From Kribbella sp. NBC_01245 (lineage in GTDB: Bacteria; Actinomycetota; Actinomycetes; Propionibacteriales; Kribbellaceae), in assembly GCF_036226525.1 (NCBI RefSeq), contig NZ_CP108487.1, positions 6,634,001 through 6,698,000 on the forward strand: DNA of 64,000 nucleotides, read 5' to 3'. Both the position numbers and the translations under genes were made by a program. The notes under the pieces were generated by a model. It was not told the origin of the DNA and made no database searches. It was given only the letters and a program-made list of their open reading frames with translations. Below, one piece after another: positions 1 to 8,291 of the stretch (its first letter is position 1; every line of letters begins with the position of its first letter).

Positions 1-1
1 C

Positions 2-901
2 ATCTTCGGCGCCGAGAACGCCGACGACCCGGACCAGACCAGTGAGCACGACCGTCGCGCGTTGGAGGCCCAGGCCGCCGGTATCAAGGCCCTCGGCACC
101 TGGCACGCCACCGAGACGATCCAGGCCTGCCGCGAAGCCTGTGGCGGCGCCGGCTATCTGGCCGAGAACCGGTTCGCCACGCTGAAGGCCGATACCGACG
201 TGTTCACCACCTTCGAGGGCGACAACACGGTCCTGCTGCAACTCGTCGCGAAGGGCCTGCTGACGGGATATCGCGAGTCGTTCGGCAAGCTCGATCCGCT
301 CGGCGTGGCCAAGTTCGTGACGGCGCAGGCAGTCGAGATCGCGGTGGAGAAGACGGCCGTACGGCAGCTGATCGAGCGGCTGCGCGACGCCGTACCGAGT
401 CGTGTCGACGAGGGCGACAGCGACGCCGGTCTGCGCGATGACGACTACCACAGCGGCATGGTGCGATTCCGCGAGCAGCACATGCTCGCCGGTGTGGCCC
501 GCCGGCTGAAGCGGGGGATCGACGACGGCGTCGAGCCGTTCGAGGTCTTCAACCGCTGCCAGGACCACGTCATCGCAGCCGGCCGCGCACACGTCGAGCG
601 GATCGTGCTGGAGGCCTTCGCGACCGCGGTCGGACGCGCGCCGGAAGGCCCGGCCCGCGAGACGCTCAAGCTCCTGTACGACCTGCATGCGCTGGCCACC
701 ATCGAGAACGAGCGAGCCTGGTACATGGAGCACGGCCGCCTGTCCGGAGCCCGTTCGAAGGCCATCACCGCCTTGGTGAACGAGCTCGCGGCCCAGGTCC
801 GGCCCGAAGCGGTCGAGCTGGTGGACGCGTTCGGCATCCCCGCGGCGCTGGTCGACGTACCGATGCTGCCCACAACCAAGCAGGCGGTCACGGCGGGCTG
901 A
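2..901 (+). CDS. Acyl-CoA oxidase/dehydrogenase, C-terminal part (5' end outside window)
   Basis: The frame is open from the first bases of the window, so about 299 C-terminal residues are visible and the true start lies upstream. A segment near visible residue 50, CGGAGY then EGDNTVLLQLVAKGLL, is the FAD-binding signature of acyl-CoA oxidases (CGGxGY...YEGDNTVL). The following roughly 200 residues are helical and fit the C-terminal acyl-CoA oxidase domain. The family oxidises acyl-CoA to 2-enoyl-CoA in fatty-acid beta-oxidation, passing electrons to oxygen. A TTG codon at 62 could be mistaken for a start but lies inside the conserved region. Family assignment is firm; chain-length specificity cannot be judged. 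Confidence 0.85.
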   Translation: MFGAENADDPDQTSEHDRRALEAQAAGIKALGTWHATETIQACREACGGAGYLAENRFATLKADTDVFTTFEGDNTVLLQLVAKGLLTGYRESFGKLDPLGVAKFVTAQAVEIAVEKTAVRQLIERLRDAVPSRVDEGDSDAGLRDDDYHSGMVRFREQHMLAGVARRLKRGIDDGVEPFEVFNRCQDHVIAAGRAHVERIVLEAFATAVGRAPEGPARETLKLLYDLHALATIENERAWYMEHGRLSGARSKAITALVNELAAQVRPEAVELVDAFGIPAALVDVPMLPTTKQAVTAG

Positions 902-926
902 CGCTGAACCGAAGGCCATGAGGTTG

Positions 927-932
927 TAGCGT
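927..932 (+). promoter_or_regulatory. -10 box of a leaderless promoter for the 939 gene
   Basis: TAGCGT matches the actinobacterial TANNNT -10 box and lies 6 nt before the ATG at 939, so the transcript should begin at or next to the start codon. Confidence 0.5.
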
Positions 933-938
933 CGTCGT

Positions 939-1559
939 ATGAGTGAGCCGAGGGAGGCCGCATCGGCCGCCACTGCCGCCCGGGAACTGGCGAGGATCCT
1001 GATCGAGCAGGCGGATGCGCTGGACTTACACGATCTGCGTGCCACCGTCGCGATCGAGCAGGTGCGGGTGCAGGCCCGCGTGCTCGCCGACGCCGTGCAC
1101 GAGCGAGGCTGGGGCGACCTGTTCCTCGGCATCGACTCCTACGAGCCCGGCGAGTTCGACGACCCGGCGATCAACCCGGACGATTTCGAGGACCCGGACG
1201 ACTATCGCGAATTCGTCGAGGGTGACCTCGAGAACGATCTGCCCGACCTGCCGCTGGTGCCCGAGCATGGCATGCGGCTGTCGTACCAGGCTCGCTACGA
1301 CTTCGTGGTGACCGATCCCGAGGCGTTCGTCGCCTACGCGCAGCGGCTGGCCGAGAGCGCGAACAACGACGACGTGGTGCACGAGATCCACGATGTGGTG
1401 TCCGCGTTCGAGCTGGTCGGCTTCCTGCACGGCATCGGTTCGCGCGATTACGACGACGTCGGGCTGACCCCGGCCGGCGGCGAGGAGTCACACAAAGTGG
1501 TCGACTTCTCACTCTGGGACCTCGATCCCACCCGCAGGGACGACACGTTCCCTTACTGA
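939..1559 (+). CDS. Acidic hypothetical protein
   Basis: This 206-residue soluble protein is not one I recognise. It has no signal peptide or membrane segment. An Ala-rich helical N-terminus (residues 1-55) is followed by a very acidic Asp/Pro/Glu stretch (about residues 65-105, with motifs such as INPDDFEDPDDY) and a more ordinary C-terminal half ending SLWDLDPTRRDDTFPY. The ATG at 939 is supported by a TANNNT box 6 nt upstream. It is monocistronic, with a 10-bp-stem hairpin 25 nt past the stop. Codon use matches the neighbours, so it is very probably a real gene. Function unknown. Confidence 0.75.
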   Translation: MSEPREAASAATAARELARILIEQADALDLHDLRATVAIEQVRVQARVLADAVHERGWGDLFLGIDSYEPGEFDDPAINPDDFEDPDDYREFVEGDLENDLPDLPLVPEHGMRLSYQARYDFVVTDPEAFVAYAQRLAESANNDDVVHEIHDVVSAFELVGFLHGIGSRDYDDVGLTPAGGEESHKVVDFSLWDLDPTRRDDTFPY

Positions 1560-1584
1560 GCGTGGGAATGTAGCCAAACGTCAC

Positions 1585-1608
1585 TCAATGACTTCGCAAA
1601 GTCATTGA
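1585..1608. terminator. 10-bp hairpin after the 939 gene
   Basis: TCAATGACTT and AAGTCATTGA form a perfect 10-bp stem around a CGCA tetraloop, 25 nt past the stop of the 939 gene. A second inverted pair, GATCAAA (1607-1613) and TTTGATC (1625-1631), partly overlaps it. It may be a terminator or an operator for a small ORF downstream; there is no strong T-tract. Confidence 0.45.
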
Positions 1609-1616
1609 TCAAATCC

Positions 1617-1847
1617 ATGCAAATGTTTGATCCTGACCGTCGCGGGGAAGCGACGCCACATGAAATTCTTTCGGTTGTCGGCGACGGACGGGTCGCTGAC
1701 AAAACGTGGCCTCCCGCTCCAGGCGTTGCGGGAAGCCATCAGCTGTACAAGGGCTCGTTTCCAGCCCGTGTTGTCGTGGTCGCGGTCACCGGTGAGGTGG
1801 TGACCGCCGCCACGACACTGCTGTTTCTGGGCCCTTTCAATTACTGA
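1617..1847 (+). CDS. Possible small ORF of 76 residues
   Basis: An ATG opens a 76-residue frame beginning MQMFDPDRRGEATPHE and ending in a hydrophobic stretch (TTLLFLGPFNY). Its stop abuts a strong terminator hairpin (1847-1883), which favours a real transcript. Against it, codon use is less G/C-biased at third positions than in neighbours, no Shine-Dalgarno sequence is visible, and I recognise no domain. The upstream 60 bp contain two palindromes that could regulate it. If it is not a gene, this 300-bp stretch holds only the two hairpins. Confidence 0.25.
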   Translation: MQMFDPDRRGEATPHEILSVVGDGRVADKTWPPAPGVAGSHQLYKGSFPARVVVVAVTGEVVTAATTLLFLGPFNY

Positions 1848-1883
1848 CCGCCGCTTTCCCTTGGGTTAAAGGAAAGCGGCGGT
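1847..1883. terminator. Bidirectional terminator between small ORF and fbiC
   Basis: A perfect 13-bp stem (ACCGCCGCTTTCC with its complement) encloses an 11-nt loop, between a plus-strand ORF end and the minus-strand fbiC stop. It is convergently placed and can serve both strands. Confidence 0.8.
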
Positions 1884-1892
1884 TGCCTATTC

Positions 1893-4454
1893 TCAGGCCA
1901 GTTCGAGAAGGCTCTTCGGCCGGGCCGGCACCTCGCCGTACGTCGTGGTGCGCTGCCGGGCCGGACGCCCCGCCGCGGTCGCCATCCGGGTCAGCTCCTC
2001 CACGGACTTGCGCGAACCGTGCTTCGAACCGGCCATCCGGCTGATGGTCTCCTCCATCAACGTGCCGCCGATGTCGTTGACGCCACCGTTCAGTACGGCG
2101 ACACAACCGTCCTCGCCGAGTTTCACCCACGAGCACTGGATGTTGTCGATCCGCCCGTGCAGCATGATCCGCGACATCGCGTGCACCGCCCGGTTCTCGT
2201 CGTACGTCGGACCCGGGCGCGCCACGCCGGCCAGGTAGATCGGCGAGTTGGTGTGGATGAACGGCAACAGCACGAACTCGGTGAAACCACCCGTCTGGTC
2301 CTGCACGGCCGCGATCGTGCGCAGATGCTGGACCCAGTGATGCGGCGAATCCACGTGGCCGTACATCATCGTCGAACTCGACGGCAGCCCGACCTTGTGC
2401 GCGGTGCTGATGATCTCGATCCAGCTTGCCGTGGGCAACTTTCCCTTGGTCAGGATCCAGCGCACGTCATCGTCGAGGATCTCGGCCGCGGTGCCGGGAA
2501 TGCTGTCCAGCCCGGCCTCCTTGACCGAGATCAGGAACTCCTCGACCGACAGACCAGTACGGACTGTGCCGTTGACGATCTCCATCGGCGAGAACGCGTG
2601 CACGTGCATTTCCGGCACCCGCTGCTTCACCGCCCGCACCAGGTCCGCGTACGCCGTACCGGGCAGATCCGGGTGGATGCCGCCCTGCATGCAGACCTCG
2701 GTCGCGCCGATCACCCAAGCCTCTTCGGCTCGCTGGGCGACCTCGTCCATCGACAGCGAGTACGCGTCGGCGTCGGTCCGCCGCTGGGCGAACGCGCAGA
2801 ATCGGCAGCCGGTGTAGCAAACGTTGGTGAAGTTGATGTTCCGGTTAACCACGTACGTCACGTCATCGCCGACGACCTGCTTGCGAAGGTCATCCGCGAT
2901 CTTGGCTAGTTGGTCGAGCGCCGGACCGGTGGCCGTGATCAGGGTCAACGCCTGGTCGTCGGAGAGCCCGGCCGGATCGCGTTCGGCGGCCGCGAGGGCC
3001 TGCTTCACGTCACCGTCGATCCGCTCCGGCGCCGCCCGGTTCGCGACGTCCTCGCGCAGCACGTCCCAGTCGCCGTACGCCGCGTCGAAGTCCGACCGCG
3101 TCTCGGTACGACGTCCCTCGGTGTCGATCGCGGTGTGCAAGTCGGTCCGGCCGACGCTGTCCCAACCACCGTCGGGCTCTTGCCAGGGCAGGCCCTTCGG
3201 GTACGCGTCTTCGTTCGCCAGGCCGGTCGCGGGATCGACCAGAGCCTCGACGTGCTTGATCAGGCGCGGGTCCAACCACGGCTCGCGCAGGTACTCGGGA
3301 TGGGCCGTGAGCCGTTCCTTTAGCGTGAAGCCGGCGTCCGCGGTGACCTTCGCCAGGTCGTCGATCTGCGGCCAGGGCCGTTCCGGATTGACGTGATCCG
3401 GCGTCAGCGGCGAAACCCCGCCGAAGTCGTCCACGCCCGCGTCGAGTAGCAGGCGGCACTCGGCCAGGTCGACCAGGTTCGGCGGAGCCTGCACGCGCAT
3501 CCGTGGCCCGAGCACGATCCGGGTGACGGCGATCGCGGCAAGCCACTCATCGAGCGGTACGTCGGCGTCGTTGCGCATCGCGGTATCCGGCTTCACCCGG
3601 AACCCCTGGATGATGACCTCCTGGATTCCGCCGTACTGGCGGGCGATCCGGCGCAACGCGAAGATCGAGTCGGCCCGCTCGGCCAGATTCTCGCCGATGC
3701 CGATCAGCAGGCCCGTCGTGAACGGCACGTTCGACCGGCCCGCGTCCTCGAGCACCCGCACCCGTACGGCCGGATCCTTGTCGGGGGAGCCGAAGTGCGG
3801 CTGGCCCTTCTCCTCGAACAGCCGGCGCGACGTCGTCTCCAGCATCATGCCCATACTCGGCGCGACGGGCTTGAGCCGCTGCAGGTCCTGCCACGACATG
3901 ACGCCAGGGTTGAGGTGCGGCAGCAGTCCCGTCTCCTCCAGCACCCGGATCGCCATCGCGCGCACGTAGTCCAAGGTGGAGTCGTACCCGGCCTCGTCCA
4001 GCCAGTTCCGCGCGGCATCCCAGCGGTCCTCGGGCGCATCGCCGAGCGTGAAGAGGGCCTCCTTGCAACCGAGGGCCGCACCCTGGCGGGCGATCTCCAG
4101 CACCTCGTCAGGACTCAGGTACGGCGAGTGAACCCGGCCGGGCGTGGTCGCGAACGTGCAGTAGTGGCACCGGTCGCGGCACAGCCGGGTCAACGGGATG
4201 AAGACCTTCTTGGAGTACGTCACGATGCCGGGCCGGCCCGCATCCGCCAGGCCCTGGTCGCGAACCCGGGCAGCCGTCGCCATCAACGTGGTGAGGGCAT
4301 CGCCACTGGCCGTGAGCAGCACCTCCACCTCGGTAGCGTCCAGCGTCTTGCCGTCGTCCGCGCGTTTCAGCGCTCGGCGCATCGCCGTACTCACAGGGGC
4401 GTTCGCCGGGGTGGACTGTGGAGCCGGGCCGGTCTGCTCTACGTGATCAGTCAC
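1893..4454 (-). CDS. fbiC: FO synthase (7,8-didemethyl-8-hydroxy-5-deazariboflavin synthase)
   Basis: This 853-residue fusion of two radical-SAM enzymes makes the deazaflavin FO chromophore of coenzyme F420 from tyrosine and 5-amino-6-ribitylaminouracil. Both [4Fe-4S] motifs are visible: CX3CX2C at residues 92-99 (CRDRCHYC) in the CofG-like half and 546-553 (CYTGCRFC) in the CofH-like half. The length is typical of actinobacterial FbiC. The GTG start at 4454 lies 7 nt after a TAGGCT -10 box, so the mRNA is probably leaderless. It stands alone, with the rest of the F420 genes elsewhere. A DUF2342 gene at 24411 belongs to a family often listed as F420-associated. Confidence 0.95.
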   Translation of the reverse strand: MTDHVEQTGPAPQSTPANAPVSTAMRRALKRADDGKTLDATEVEVLLTASGDALTTLMATAARVRDQGLADAGRPGIVTYSKKVFIPLTRLCRDRCHYCTFATTPGRVHSPYLSPDEVLEIARQGAALGCKEALFTLGDAPEDRWDAARNWLDEAGYDSTLDYVRAMAIRVLEETGLLPHLNPGVMSWQDLQRLKPVAPSMGMMLETTSRRLFEEKGQPHFGSPDKDPAVRVRVLEDAGRSNVPFTTGLLIGIGENLAERADSIFALRRIARQYGGIQEVIIQGFRVKPDTAMRNDADVPLDEWLAAIAVTRIVLGPRMRVQAPPNLVDLAECRLLLDAGVDDFGGVSPLTPDHVNPERPWPQIDDLAKVTADAGFTLKERLTAHPEYLREPWLDPRLIKHVEALVDPATGLANEDAYPKGLPWQEPDGGWDSVGRTDLHTAIDTEGRRTETRSDFDAAYGDWDVLREDVANRAAPERIDGDVKQALAAAERDPAGLSDDQALTLITATGPALDQLAKIADDLRKQVVGDDVTYVVNRNINFTNVCYTGCRFCAFAQRRTDADAYSLSMDEVAQRAEEAWVIGATEVCMQGGIHPDLPGTAYADLVRAVKQRVPEMHVHAFSPMEIVNGTVRTGLSVEEFLISVKEAGLDSIPGTAAEILDDDVRWILTKGKLPTASWIEIISTAHKVGLPSSSTMMYGHVDSPHHWVQHLRTIAAVQDQTGGFTEFVLLPFIHTNSPIYLAGVARPGPTYDENRAVHAMSRIMLHGRIDNIQCSWVKLGEDGCVAVLNGGVNDIGGTLMEETISRMAGSKHGSRKSVEELTRMATAAGRPARQRTTTYGEVPARPKSLLELA

Positions 4455-4461
4455 GCACCTG

Positions 4462-4467
4462 AGCCTA
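4462..4467 (-). promoter_or_regulatory. -10 box of fbiC (leaderless)
   Basis: Read on the minus strand, TAGGCT lies 7 nt before the GTG start. A TTGCGT at 4484-4489 with a 16-bp spacer is a plausible -35. Confidence 0.5.
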
Positions 4468-4559
4468 TGTCGAACCTATGCACACGCAAGCACCGGTCTC
4501 GAACCTGGCCTCTCCCGGGTGCCTGGGCAATGCTCGGACGGCCCGTGCCTGGGCGTGTG

Positions 4560-5063
4560 TCAGGGCTTGGTTGCGCGGGCGCCGGCGTGCAGCATGCCCG
4601 TGACGATCAGATGGTGGAACGGCTTGATCACCTGGTAATACCCTTTGCCGGCCTTCCGGTGGAACTTCACCATCGTGATCAGGCTCAGCTTGTTGCCGTC
4701 TGCCACGGGCTCGGCGGTCATCGCGAGGTAGCCGGTGAGGTGGTTGTCGACGACCTCGAGCAGCAAGTAGCGATCCTCCTCGGCACGGGTGACGGTGAAG
4801 AAGCCGATCTTGCTGCCGGGCGTGAAGTCCATCCCCGTCGGCGTCGGCCGCGCGGTGATCGGCACGTTGGCCGTATCGAGGCGCAAGGCCTTCGCGAACA
4901 CGTACCGGACGGCGAACAACGCCCGCATCCAAAGCGGCGACCAACTCAACGCCCCCGCGGTGAACTCGCGCAGATCCGCCTTGCCGACGGTCGTCTTCAC
5001 ATCGAACTCATCCGCCGTGCTGAGCGCCTCACCCAGTTCCTCGGCATACGTCAGAACCCTCAC
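4560..5063 (-). CDS. DUF2867 family protein
   Basis: This 167-residue protein resembles the DUF2867 family, with an N-terminal helical part, WSPLWMRALFAVRY, and a beta-rich C-terminal half (KIGFFTV, YLAMTAEPV, HHLIVTGML). It is a cytoplasmic protein of unknown function; members are often beside TetR regulators or short-chain reductases. The GTG start at 5063 has a good GGAGGA Shine-Dalgarno 6-7 nt upstream. It follows the TetR gene on the same strand with a 51-bp gap, so the two are probably co-transcribed and the DUF2867 protein is a likely member of that regulon. Confidence 0.8.
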   Translation of the reverse strand: MRVLTYAEELGEALSTADEFDVKTTVGKADLREFTAGALSWSPLWMRALFAVRYVFAKALRLDTANVPITARPTPTGMDFTPGSKIGFFTVTRAEEDRYLLLEVVDNHLTGYLAMTAEPVADGNKLSLITMVKFHRKAGKGYYQVIKPFHHLIVTGMLHAGARATKP

Positions 5064-5114
5064 GTCGTTCCTCCAGTTCGGTTCGATTCGGTCTTTGGTC
5101 AGGCCTGCGCTTGC

Positions 5115-5768
5115 TCAGAGGGCGGTCTCGCCGATGGACAGGCGCAGGGTCATCGCATAGATCGCACGCAACTCATCCCGCGGCACGCCGGGCACAACCT
5201 GCCCGGCGCCGATCAGAATCAGGTAGAGCAACCGCGCCAAATGCGCCGCCTCGCCGGTCTCGACGCCCGCCGCGCTCTCGCGGTCCTTCCGGCTCTCGCG
5301 CTCTTTCTCCCTCTCGCGGCCTTTCGGGCTCTCGCGCTGGCTCTCGCGCTGGCTCCTGCGGTCTTTCAGGATCTCGCGGCAGAGCCCTTCGAGGTAGTCG
5401 GTCCGGGTCCGATCCACCCGCTCCTGCGCAGCCCGAACCTCGTCGTCCTGCAAGGCCCAGGCCCGAATGGCGATCTCCAGGTCATACCCACGCGAGTCGT
5501 CCAGGATGAGCTCGAGCAACCGATGCAGCTTCACCACACCGGCCGCCGTCGGATCCTCTTCAACGGCATCCATCAACCGCCGGGTGTTCTGCGTCTCGAA
5601 GTACTCCAGCAAAGCCGTCTTGAACCCCCCGGCCCCCTTGAAGTGGTGGTAAAACGACCCCTTGCTAACCCCCAACTCCCCAGTCAACCGCTCAATCGTC
5701 ACCCCCGGCGCCCCCTCCCGCGCCAACACCCCCAGTCCAACCCGCACCCAATCCTCCCGCGCCACCAT
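5115..5768 (-). CDS. TetR/AcrR family transcriptional regulator
   Basis: This repressor-type regulator has 217 residues from the chosen ATG at 5768. The N-terminal helix-turn-helix is clear at residues 15-50 (VTIERLTGELGVSKGSFYHHF). The rest is a helical ligand-binding domain. A longer in-frame start at 5978 would add 70 residues of Arg/Gly-rich low complexity, encoded by a CCG-repeat tract, and is rejected. The ATG at 5768 lies 6 nt after a TATGGT -10 box and just downstream of a palindromic operator, pointing to autorepression. An odd feature is an Arg/Glu-rich linker of about 30 residues (RRSQRESQRESPKGRERE) inside the C-terminal domain. It is probably in an operon with the DUF2867 gene. 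Confidence 0.88.
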   Translation of the reverse strand: MVAREDWVRVGLGVLAREGAPGVTIERLTGELGVSKGSFYHHFKGAGGFKTALLEYFETQNTRRLMDAVEEDPTAAGVVKLHRLLELILDDSRGYDLEIAIRAWALQDDEVRAAQERVDRTRTDYLEGLCREILKDRRSQRESQRESPKGREREKERESRKDRESAAGVETGEAAHLARLLYLILIGAGQVVPGVPRDELRAIYAMTLRLSIGETAL

Positions 5769-5774
5769 GCCCGG

Positions 5775-5798
5775 ACCATACCATACCGTTTGGTATGG
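5775..5798 (-). promoter_or_regulatory. Leaderless promoter and TetR operator
   Basis: The -10 box TATGGT (5775-5780, minus strand) ends 6 nt from the ATG. Directly upstream is the palindrome CCATACC-GTTT-GGTATGG (5781-5798), in the -10/-35 spacer. Size, position and symmetry fit an operator bound by the adjacent TetR protein. Confidence 0.7.
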
Positions 5799-5941
5799 CA
5801 GCCGCCTTCGCCAGTTGTCCTCGCCCCGCCGCCGTCGCCGTCGCCGCCGCCCCCGCCGCCCTCGCCCCGCGGTCGCACGCTTCGCCGCCGTCGCTCGTCG
5901 TCCCGACCTCGCGCCACGCCGCGCGGCCTGACGTATCCCGT

Positions 5942-6198
5942 TCATCGGGCCCTTGTGACCCGGCGCGCCGCCGCTCATCGGTCCCTTATGACCAAGGAAT
6001 GCAAGGTGCGTTACTGGCTGGCCTTGCTGCCAAGACTTCCGCGCGTGGTCACAAGGGCCCGACGAACCTCGACGCGCCGTGTAACAAGGGCCCGATGACG
6101 CGCCGGCGCGTGATCACAAGGGACCGATGAACGCCGACGCGCCGGGGCACAAGGGTCCGATGAACGGCGGCGCGCCGGGGCGCAAGGGACCGATGAGC
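5942..6198. repeat. Mirrored cluster of 33-bp repeats
   Basis: Five tandem units (near 6051, 6084, 6116, 6149, 6182) with core ACAAGGGCCCGATGAACG follow one another at 32-33 bp, separated by GACGCGCCGG-like spacers. Two more units sit upstream in inverted orientation (5942 and 5975, again 33 bp apart), with about 55 bp of unrelated sequence between the groups. The rest of the 5769-6230 gap holds the TetR promoter and a GCC/CCG trinucleotide-rich tract (about 5820-5865). No gene is convincing here, although the repeats are open in one frame as 11-residue units. Confidence 0.8.
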
Positions 6199-6230
6199 GG
6201 GATGGCGGCGAGGTGTTGGGTGTGGGGGGA

Positions 6231-7871
6231 TTAGGGGTGGAGGGTGGGGAGGTGGTGGGTGATGTTGCGTTCGGCTAGGGCGGTGATGGTTAGGAAGGGG
6301 TTGACGCTGATGGAGCCGGGGATGAGGGCGCCGTCGGTTACGTAGAGGTTGGGGTAGCCCTTTACGCGGCCGTAGTTGTCGGTGGCTCGGCCGAGTACGC
6401 AGCCGCCTAGGGGGTGGTAGCAGAAGTCGGCGGCGAAGCGTTCGTTGTTGCCGAAGAGGTCGTGGCGGTACGTCGTACCGGTGGTGCGGTTGATCTTGTC
6501 GAACAACGCCTTCGTCGCCTGGATGGCGGGATCGCTTTGGCCGGGGCCCCAGAGGAGTTTGGCCTTGTTGTTCGCGCGATCGAAGACCAGGCGGCCGCGT
6601 TCGGCGTTGGACGTGATCGTCAGATAGAGGCTGGCCCAGGTCTCGATCCCGACCGGCAGTGGTGCGATCTCGGCGAGAGCCGGATGGACCGGATCGTGCA
6701 GGTTGTTGATCGCGAGGGTCGGGATCGTGGACTGCAGGGTGCCGGTGCTGTCCCACAAATGGTTGGCGCGGGCGGTCATGACGTTGCCGTTCGGACCCCA
6801 GCCGCGGCCGATCGACTCGGGCAGGTTCGGCAGCGCGCCGGTTTCCCTTGCCCTGAGCAACAACTCGGTGGTGCCGAGACTGCCGGCGCCGAGGAAGAGG
6901 TAGCGGCAGCCGAGTTCGCCGCGCCAGAGAAGCTTGCCCCAGGCATCGATTCGCTCGAGCGTCAGGACGTAGTCGTCGCGCTCGCGGCGGATGCTCGTCA
7001 CCTTCGTCAGCGTGCGGATGGTGACATTGCCGGTGCCGACGGCGTCCGCGAGGTACGTCTGGTCGAGCGACTTCTTGCCGTGGTTGTTGCCGTAGAGCAC
7101 CTCACCCGCGAGCGCCGACCGCGGCACCTGCCGACGCTCTTCGCGTTGCATATAACGGAAATCGTAGACACTCGGGATCACCGTCGTACGAAATCCCGCC
7201 TGGTGCGCGAGCTTGCGGGAGACGCGGGCATAGCGGTACGCCGGGGTCCTCTCCAGATAGCGCGGGTCGATAGAGTTGACGCCGAGCAGGCGTTTGGCCA
7301 GCGGGTAGAACCGTCGGTACATCTGGTTCGCGTCGACGTTCGGCAGCACCTTCTCGAAGTACGCCCGCTCTGGCGTCGGCGCCATGCCACCGTTGACGAG
7401 CGACCCACCGCCGACGCCGCGTCCGACGTACACGCCCATGTTGTCGTAGTCGAGGCGGTCCAGTACGCCGGCGTACGGGCGGCCGATATCGCGGTTGACC
7501 ACATCAAGCCAGAGGAACGTCGAAAGCGGCGCCTCGGTTCGGCGGGCGAACCACATCGACCGGTGATCGGGGTTGAGCGTCGAGCAGAAGACTTTGCCGT
7601 CGCGGCCGGGTTTCGTCCACAACTGGCCCATCTCCAGCATCGTCGTGGTGATACCGGCCTCGCCGAGGCGGAGCGCGGTCACCGCCGATCCGTAGCCGGT
7701 ACCGACCACCACGGCCGGGACGTACTCCCGGCGGCGACTGGTGTCGCCGGAGGCTGAGCGAGCGGTCGCCACTTGGGTGAGGCCAAGGGCGGCAGCGGAG
7801 GTGAAGGCGGCCAAGCCGGCGAAACGGCGTCTCGAGATTGCGGACGGGTGAGTCTCGATATGCACGGTCAT
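6231..7871 (-). CDS. Cholesterol oxidase-like GMC oxidoreductase, Tat-exported
   Basis: This 546-residue flavoprotein would oxidise cholesterol or a similar 3-beta-hydroxysteroid to the 4-en-3-one using oxygen. The N-terminus has a twin-arginine signal (SRRRFAGLAAF, about residues 13-23) and a hydrophobic segment, so export of the folded FAD-loaded enzyme is expected. The FAD-binding motif VVVGTGYGSAVTALRLGEAG follows. NPDHRSMWF, YVGRGVGGGSLVNGGM and the C-terminal SISVNPFLTITALAERN are typical of bacterial class I cholesterol oxidases. The ATG at 7871 is chosen because it starts at the Tat signal and lies 6 nt after a TACTCT -10 box; a start at 8339 would run through the divergent gene. No other steroid genes are nearby. 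Confidence 0.88.
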   Translation of the reverse strand: MTVHIETHPSAISRRRFAGLAAFTSAAALGLTQVATARSASGDTSRRREYVPAVVVGTGYGSAVTALRLGEAGITTTMLEMGQLWTKPGRDGKVFCSTLNPDHRSMWFARRTEAPLSTFLWLDVVNRDIGRPYAGVLDRLDYDNMGVYVGRGVGGGSLVNGGMAPTPERAYFEKVLPNVDANQMYRRFYPLAKRLLGVNSIDPRYLERTPAYRYARVSRKLAHQAGFRTTVIPSVYDFRYMQREERRQVPRSALAGEVLYGNNHGKKSLDQTYLADAVGTGNVTIRTLTKVTSIRRERDDYVLTLERIDAWGKLLWRGELGCRYLFLGAGSLGTTELLLRARETGALPNLPESIGRGWGPNGNVMTARANHLWDSTGTLQSTIPTLAINNLHDPVHPALAEIAPLPVGIETWASLYLTITSNAERGRLVFDRANNKAKLLWGPGQSDPAIQATKALFDKINRTTGTTYRHDLFGNNERFAADFCYHPLGGCVLGRATDNYGRVKGYPNLYVTDGALIPGSISVNPFLTITALAERNITHHLPTLHP

Positions 7872-7877
7872 CCGCGC

Positions 7878-7883
7878 AGAGTA
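7878..7883 (-). promoter_or_regulatory. -10 box of the cholesterol oxidase gene
   Basis: TACTCT on the minus strand lies 6 nt before the ATG, as expected for a leaderless mRNA. Confidence 0.45.
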
Positions 7884-7976
7884 GTCGGCCGACCGCGATT
7901 GGTAGCGGTACGAGTGACGAGCGTCACGAAGGTGAAAGAAATCGGACCCAGTCCTGGAGCCTGGCAAGGTGGACGC

Positions 7977-8276
7977 ATGATCGTTGCCTTCAGTATCAGT
8001 CCGGCCGTCGGTGATGAGACCGGCGGCGTCAGTGAGGCCGTCGCCGAGGCGGTCCAGGTGGTCCGCGATTCGGGCCTGCCGAACGAGACCAACGCGATGT
8101 TCACCAATATCGAGGGGGAGTGGGACAAGGTGATGGCGGTGGTGAAACAGGCCGTCGAGGTCGTCGCCGCGAAGTCGCCCCGGGTCGGTCTGGTGCTCAA
8201 GGCCGACATCCGGCCCGGCCACACCGGCCAGCTCACCGCCAAGGTCGAGCGGCTGGAGTCCCACCTCAACTCCTGA
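7977..8276 (+). CDS. MTH1187/YqgV family thiamine-binding protein
   Basis: This 99-residue small ferredoxin-like fold protein belongs to the MTH1187/DUF77 family. Known members are homotetramers that bind thiamine or related pyrimidines. Visible signatures are the N-terminal IVAFSISPAV and the internal GLPNETNAMFTNIEGEWDKV. The ATG at 7977 starts exactly at the conserved N-terminus; a longer in-frame extension from 7773 runs into the divergent gene and is rejected. It is monocistronic and followed 16 nt later by a perfect 14-bp terminator stem. The exact role is unknown and no thiamine genes are close by. Confidence 0.85.
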   Translation: MIVAFSISPAVGDETGGVSEAVAEAVQVVRDSGLPNETNAMFTNIEGEWDKVMAVVKQAVEVVAAKSPRVGLVLKADIRPGHTGQLTAKVERLESHLNS

Positions 8277-8291
8277 GCCCTGCAACCTCGT

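Noticed and set aside
445..963. Minus-strand frame opposite the acyl-CoA oxidase end
   Set aside because: It is a Ser/Arg-rich shadow translation and overlaps a recognised gene and the next promoter.
3795..6098. 767-residue open frame antisense to fbiC, DUF2867 and TetR genes
   Set aside because: It crosses three recognisable genes and two promoters on the other strand and has only low-complexity composition.
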